DNA from: Gadus chalcogrammus
Lineage: Eukaryota; Chordata; Actinopteri; Gadiformes; Gadidae
Reading direction: 5' to 3'
Assembly: GCF_026213295.1 (NCBI RefSeq)
Contig: NC_079413.1
Span: 23,281,835 to 23,345,834, forward strand
Length of the DNA: 64,000 nucleotides
Under the pieces are notes generated by a model. The model made no database searches. It saw only the letters and a list, made by a program, of their open reading frames with translations, and was not told the DNA's origin. Position 1 is the first letter of the stretch, and each line of letters starts with the position of its first letter. Below, one piece after another: positions 21,139-64,000 of this stretch. The translations under genes and the position numbers were made by a program.

Positions 21139-21743
21139 GTATGTGGCGTGACGCGAAGCCGGGGATGGTGTTTATGGGAAAACAGGTGAACAGCAGACAC
21201 TTTTTGAGTTCCGTCTCAAACACAAGGAAATATATCGATAGCAAACCTTTTGGGTTTGCCCTTCAATATGTCGCGCGGGAGTGTCTGAAAACAAAGAAGA
21301 TTTCCTATTAATAGTTTATTTTTTTATGTGGACGGTTTCAGCCCTTAAAGGAAACACCAGTCAGGTAAGCTGGAAGCGTCTGTAGCCTACCGCCTTTTTG
21401 AAAATACGAAATAGACGGATCCGTGCGCTGAATATAAGCTTGAGGTGTTACGTATCTAGTGCGTATATATGATCTACGCACTAGATTGTACGACATCCCA
21501 TTCGTATATTCATATTCTGGTTACATGATGATACCTAATCGTTGGGATACAAACCAAACGTAACCCACCACTAGATGGTGACAAACCACGGAATACAGCG
21601 ATACACAGAAGTCATTGTGTTTGACAAGGGTAACCCATCAGATGTTAAATGGCACTAGTATAGCCTCTCTTGCTGAATTAACTTTAACTGTCAAATAATA
21701 ATAAGGTTATTACTTTATTTTTCCTTAGTTTTTGCTTTTGAAA

Positions 21744-24904
<3,161 letters not shown>

Positions 24905-25172
24905 ATAAATGCAGTTTTTGTTTGTTTTTGTTTTTATGGTTTAGCACTGTTGTGAGGCGATTTTTACACCGAGTTTGTTACATAAATTGATGAAAAATAG
25001 TGTGATGCAGTCTTATTAATTTTGCGATTCCGGTTGTTTTCCAATCGTCTGCATTTAAGATATGATAGTGTTCTTGGCTGCAGATTACGTTTTACTTGGT
25101 TTCAGGGGCTATTTTGACTTCTTATTAAGTTTATGCTTTTAGTGAATGTGAAGGTTTCTTTAAAAGTGAAAG

Positions 25173-25178
25173 AATAAA
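25173..25178 (+). terminator. prrg2 polyadenylation signal AATAAA
   Basis: AATAAA 268 bases after the stop. A second lies at 25258-25263, and one overlaps the stop region at about 24903. Confidence 0.5.
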
Positions 25179-25269
25179 GTGACATTTTTAAGAGATGATA
25201 AACTATGTTCACAAGCTTTGTTCGGCTACTTTTACACATGTTGAATGCCACTTTTTAAATAAAGATCGT

Positions 25270-51089
<25,820 letters not shown>

Positions 51090-51437
51090 GAGGTGGAGGA
51101 GGAGGAGGAGGAGGAAGAGGAGGTGGAGGTGGAGGTGGCGGAGTACGGCTTGTGAAAAGACATGAGCTCTCCCGATCCGATCCGGCAGTATTTATTGGAT
51201 GGTGCAGGGCTCTCCCTGGCAGAGGAGTACGAGTATTAAAGAGGCCATGAACCGCTGACTCAGCAATTTTTTTTTGCGGACAATAAAAAAAAAAAATAGT
51301 GAATGTGTGATGACGAGTATCAGGCCCCGTACGAGGACCGCGGCGACTTCGGTTGGCACGATTTAAAAAAAAAAACGAAGAGATTTTTTTTTTTTTCCAT
51401 TGTTGTTTGAGATGTGTATCGACAAATACACACACGC

Positions 51438-51468
<31 letters not shown>

Positions 51469-52260
51469 GACAGACACACAAGCAAATTCACACGCGCTCA
51501 CACCGACACCAAGAAACCGACACATTTAAGCGCTATAAATATGTATTAATAACTATGGTTTGTATAATTTATACAAGGACATTTTTAAAAACTTAAAAAA
51601 AAACTAAAAAGGACCCTCCCGAATGTGGGATTGTTTGCTGTTATTATTTTTGAATAATAATGATAATGTTTTATTGCGGTGCGCATTAAATGAGCCGCCA
51701 GGCGCCTGCCAGACGTTGTCTAGCGGGTCAAGTAAAAAAAAAAAGAGACTGAAGATGGAAGAAGGGACATGAAGGGTCTCACAGGACTGCGAGGAATTCC
51801 CTCATTTCTGTCAGCTTTAATAAGAAAAAAGATTGAGGGGATAATGTATTTAAATCTATGCTATCTGTGTTCTTTATTTGTTTGTTCTCCAAAAGACGGT
51901 GACAGAGGAGAGAAAGCAAGGGATTTTTGTCTGGGAAAAAAAATAAAAAACTTAAATTGGCCGTCCATTTCTAAAAGAAAAGTATGGCGGTGGGATGATT
52001 TAAAAAGCGTTAAAAGTCTGTGTTTACAGTTTGTCCTTTTTATCTGTTTGTTGTCCATTATGATCATCATTGTTATTGTTATTAATATTATTTTCGGGGA
52101 GTTTAACTTCTTTGTGTAAACTCTCATGCAAATCTTTTGTTTGGTTTTTGACCTGTAAATATTGTACAGCTGCTTCAGTCTCTAAATTCCCAGTTCCATT
52201 TCTGTACATGAACTTCCTGTATTTGACAAAAAGGAAATAAATCCGTTAAAACGATGGAAA
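51090..52260 (+). other. prr12: prr12 3' UTR
   Basis: GGA-rich start, several A-runs, a short CA repeat near 51430-51480 and AT-rich distal part, ending near the AATAAA at 52236. Open frames inside have no recognisable motif. Confidence 0.65.
52236..52241 (+). terminator. prr12 polyadenylation signal AATAAA
   Basis: AATAAA in an A-rich context about 1.15 kb after the stop, followed within 50 bases by TG-rich sequence. Confidence 0.6.
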
Positions 52261-52907
52261 TGACCATGAATAAGCCAATGCCTGTGTGCCTCATCTCATT
52301 TCACTTACTCATTTTGAAATCAGGTCAAAATATTTGTTGTTCAGTGGTAATGTTGAATATGCTCATATCCTAAATAACAGGTGTGAAATATCTTAGGTCA
52401 GTTTCTTCTAAATCCAAATCCTTCCCTATCCTATCTCAACTGCATACGGTTGTATCTGCTCTAAATCCTCATTTAGTTGTATTGTAACATTTGATTTGCC
52501 CCGATCTCACACTGTGTGTCAGTCAGATGAGAGAGAAGACATACAGAACTGGTGGCGTTAAAGTCTGCTGTTTAACGGCCTCTATGTGATCGAAGGCCGT
52601 CGTCCCGCTCTGCCCCTCATGCCTTCGCTTCCTGTGCAGATCGGGACGGGTTGCTTCCTGTGCAGATCGGGACGGGTTGCTTCGTGAGGCGAAACGAACC
52701 GCTGACTCTTCTTTATCTCCTTAATACCGGAGCACGGGACGACATAATCATAATCATAACCATCATCCTTTATTCACTATTAGACAGCACATTTGGGAAA
52801 CGGCAAACTGCAGCTGAAATCTCCCTTTCTCTGTTTGTTTGTGGCTGTGTGTGTGTGTGTGTGGGTTTGTGTGTGTGTGTGTGATAATGAGTGACTGTGT
52901 GGGTCGT

Positions 52908-52938
<31 letters not shown>

Positions 52939-53300
52939 CACATGTGTATTGGTGTGTGTTTTTATGAGTGCCTGCGTGCATGTGTGTGCGTCATGCTTGT
53001 TGCCAAGTTACGGAGCGCAAAACATATCTAATATTTGCCAGTGGATTGAAAGACGATGTACCATAGCTGCTGGGCTGTTTGTAAATGAACAGGATTCCTT
53101 CGGAGGAATATATATATTCAGATCACAGCTAAATGAAATTTGTTTTTGTTTTATTACCTCTGGGAGTTTGGTCAGGCCAAAGAATAATGAAAACTAATTA
53201 CAGCGAACAAACAAAGCGGAATCCTATTTGCAGAAATAAAGCCGCAATCTGGGCTTTAAGGATGAAAAATACAGTTCATCCCAGTGTAATGGACCATAGT

Positions 53301-53800
53301 ACATCACAATGTGAGGGACTATAGTACATCACAATGTGAGGGACTATAGTACATCACAATGTGAGGGACTATAGTACATCACAATGTGAGGGACTATGGT
53401 ACATCACAATGTGAGGGACCATAGTACATCACAATGTGAGGGACCATAGTACATCACAATGTGAGGGACCATAGTACATCACAATGTGAGGGACCATAGT
53501 ACATCACAATGTGAGGGACCATAGTACATCACAATGTGAGGGACCATAGTACATCACAATGTGAGGGACTATAGTACATCACAATGTGAGGGACCATAGT
53601 ACATCACAATGTGAGGGACCATAGTACATCACAATGTGAGGGACTATAGTACATCACAATGTGAGGGACTATAGTACATCACAATGTGAGGGACTATAGT
53701 ACATCACAATGTGAGGGACCATAGTACATCACAATGTGAGGGACCATAGTACATCACAATGTGAGGGACCATGGTAGATCATAACGTGAGGGAATATATA
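53301..53800. repeat. 25-bp minisatellite, 19 near-identical units plus one diverged
   Basis: The unit is ACATCACAATGTGAGGGACY followed by ATAGT. Units start every 25 bases from 53301 to 53751; the copy at 53776 is diverged. Almost all variation is one C/T position (GACC or GACT) plus one ATGGT. The array is head-to-tail without spacers, so it is not a CRISPR array. Confidence 0.97.
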
Positions 53801-54316
53801 ACAACATAATTTGAGGTACTAGAATATAAATTAATATAAACAATATTAGATAAACCAAAACGGAAGGCCTTGCGTTCTATTTCAACAAACATATGCATTT
53901 AATTCCAAATTATTATTTTAAGAGAAGTAATGGGATAAAAATCTAACCTTCAAGCCTACAAAACAGTCACGACGACCAAAACATATTTTAGTTTGATACT
54001 TACAAGACGAAAAATACTTTTCCTAGAGTAGAACCAATTTAAAATACACCGGAATGGAGTTGTCATTAAATTGCTGCTCACTCAATCTATATATACTTTT
54101 TTTACCTATGATTGAATGAAATAATACCAACATACACATGTGAGAAGCTTTCAAACATTGCAACAAGGTGAAGGCTCTTCAAAACCCGGTCACTGGCAAT
54201 TATGGATTTTTTGGTAGACGGAAATACCAGTAAGGAAAAAAAGACCAAGACGATACACAACACACAGACACACACACAAAGAAACACACACAAAGAAACA
54301 CACACACACACGCTAA

Positions 54317-54379
<63 letters not shown>

Positions 54380-54648
54380 TCACAGAATGTCTGCGCCTCT
54401 CCTTGAATCAAATCGCAACACACCCTTGAAGGTATAAGTGGTGGTATTTATTCATTGTCAGTAGCAGGCAGAATCTCAGAAAACGTAGAGGGGAGCAATG
54501 CTTTGGTTGCCATGGTGAGAAGGAAAGTAGTACATTCTGTCCACAGGCTTTCCTTTTCTCTCTCCTTTTCTTCCTGGCTCAGAATGGGGCTGCTGCCTGT
54601 CTACCACTCCTACTTCAGTAGAGGGGGTTCTGTTACAATGGAAACAAG

Positions 54649-54651
<3 letters not shown>

Positions 54652-54688
<37 letters not shown>

Positions 54689-54835
54689 GGTGTGATCACA
54701 AGCATGGTGGTGTGTGTTTGTGTGTGTGTGTGTTTATGTGTGCACACATGCATGTTTGTGTGTGTGCATGTTTGTATGTGATTGTGTGTTTTATTTTGGT
54801 GTGTGTGTTTGAGTATGTGTGTGTGTTTGAAAGTA

Positions 54836-54897
<62 letters not shown>

Positions 54898-54931
54898 TGT
54901 GTGTGTGTGTGTGTGTGTGTGTTTGAAAGTA

Positions 54932-54965
<34 letters not shown>

Positions 54966-54992
54966 TGTGTCTGTGTGTGTGTGTGTGTGTGT

Positions 54993-55026
<34 letters not shown>

Positions 55027-55070
55027 CTGTGTGTGTGTGTCTGTGTGTGTGTCTGTGTGTGGGGGTGCAT
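54652..55070. repeat. GT-rich compound microsatellite
   Basis: Several blocks of TG separated by TTTGAAAGTATT and CTG interruptions; the 54833-55070 part is nearly pure. Confidence 0.95.
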
Positions 55071-55271
55071 GCCGTCTATAAGCGCATGAAAAAGGACTAT
55101 CAAAAATAAAATGAGTCTGCCAAGTCCGTCTGTCTGTCTGTCAGTCAGGCTGTATATATATCTGTCTTCCTTTGTTCAAATCGTCACGTCTGCTGTATTT
55201 CTCTCTCTTTCTGTCATTTGTTACTGTTGTCTTACTTGCTGTCTGTTTCTTTGTCTGTCTGTTTTCGGGAA

Positions 55272-55277
55272 TTTATT
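55272..55277 (-). terminator. ric8 polyadenylation signal (AATAAA on the minus strand)
   Basis: TTTATT on the plus strand, about 63 bases beyond the ric8 stop codon. This would make a very short 3' UTR. Confidence 0.5.
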
Positions 55278-55339
55278 TTGACATAGTTTGCAACCAGTTT
55301 TAACTTCCCCAACAGTCCTCTTCCTCTTCCTCTCTAATG

Positions 55340-63761
<8,422 letters not shown>

Positions 63762-64000
63762 CTGTCGTGCAAAGAAAATAATTTTAAAAAAAATCAGAAA
63801 ACGAAATCTGATAACACAAAACAGAGCACAGTTTGATCCGTGCTGCAGCATGAGGAAGAATGATGCGTGGATTGCAATTATGAAGTAGTTTAGCAATCTG
63901 TCGATACGGTGCAACCACAAACCTTAGGAGACACACGTCATACAGTAGCACTAAAGCTGATGGGATATCTGAAAGGTCAGTCTGGATGAGCAGGACATGC
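63762..64000 (-). other. ric8 intron running off the window
   Basis: A CAG acceptor precedes the exon at 63761 on the minus strand, so at least one upstream ric8 exon is expected beyond 64000. No coding signal is seen here. Confidence 0.6.

Larger units (their letters stand above)
52262..55270. other. Convergent intergenic region between prr12 and ric8
   Basis: Holds a 24-26 bp direct repeat (two copies of TTCCTGTGCAGATCGGGACG, 52630-52680), GT repeats, a 25-bp minisatellite (53301-53800), CA repeat (54320-54377) and a GT-rich block (54650-55070). No gene is seen on either strand. Confidence 0.65.

Noticed and set aside
53301..53800. Possible CRISPR-like array
   Set aside because: Units are head-to-tail without spacers, and the genome is eukaryotic.

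Overview
This is vertebrate nuclear DNA, almost certainly from a teleost fish. Protein-coding exons have GT/AG introns and keep frame across every junction I checked. The encoded proteins are close to known vertebrate families. Introns and spacers are packed with very long dinucleotide repeats and carry fish-type LINE, SINE-like and MITE remnants. The extreme CA/GT density resembles cod-like (gadiform) genomes, but that is only an inference. No prokaryotic operons, CRISPR arrays, phage or viral genes are present.

Layout, left to right. (1) 382-1792 (+): the last two coding exons of an AP-2 alpha adaptin gene (ap2a1-like). (2) 6254-8628 (+): a complete four-exon dual-specificity phosphatase with a DUSP8/DUSP16-type catalytic domain but no recognisable N-terminal rhodanese/MAPK-docking domain. 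(3) 10611-18836 (+): a complete six-exon R-Ras GTPase (rras), with introns holding an L2-type LINE 3' fragment, a MITE with a nested insertion, and a pyrimidine tract of about 690 bp abutting the exon 4 acceptor. (4) 21744-24904 (+): a complete six-exon transmembrane Gla protein (prrg2). (5) 26760-51089 (+): a complete 16-exon prr12 gene encoding 2,969 residues, with one 4.7-kb exon full of poly-Q, poly-H and Pro/Gly runs, AT-hooks, a Lys/Glu/Arg-rich helix and the conserved C-terminal domain. (6) 55340-63761 (-): ten exons of a ric8 (synembryn) gene, running tail-to-tail with prr12 and continuing beyond the right edge.

RRAS, PRRG2, PRR12 and AP2A1 lie close together on human 19q13.33, so this is a conserved neighbourhood with a changed order, with a phosphatase and a ric8 gene nearby. 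The products are not one pathway: endocytic coat, phosphatase, Ras-family switch, vitamin K-dependent membrane protein, nuclear AT-hook protein and G-alpha chaperone/GEF.

The most useful second-look items are a 50-bp tandem duplication of the prr12 exon 3 splice acceptor, a long low-complexity insert inside ric8, the docking-domain-less phosphatase, the enlarged charged helix of prr12, a perfect 35-bp-arm hairpin, and a MITE family with one nested copy. I found no sign of an entirely new biological system.
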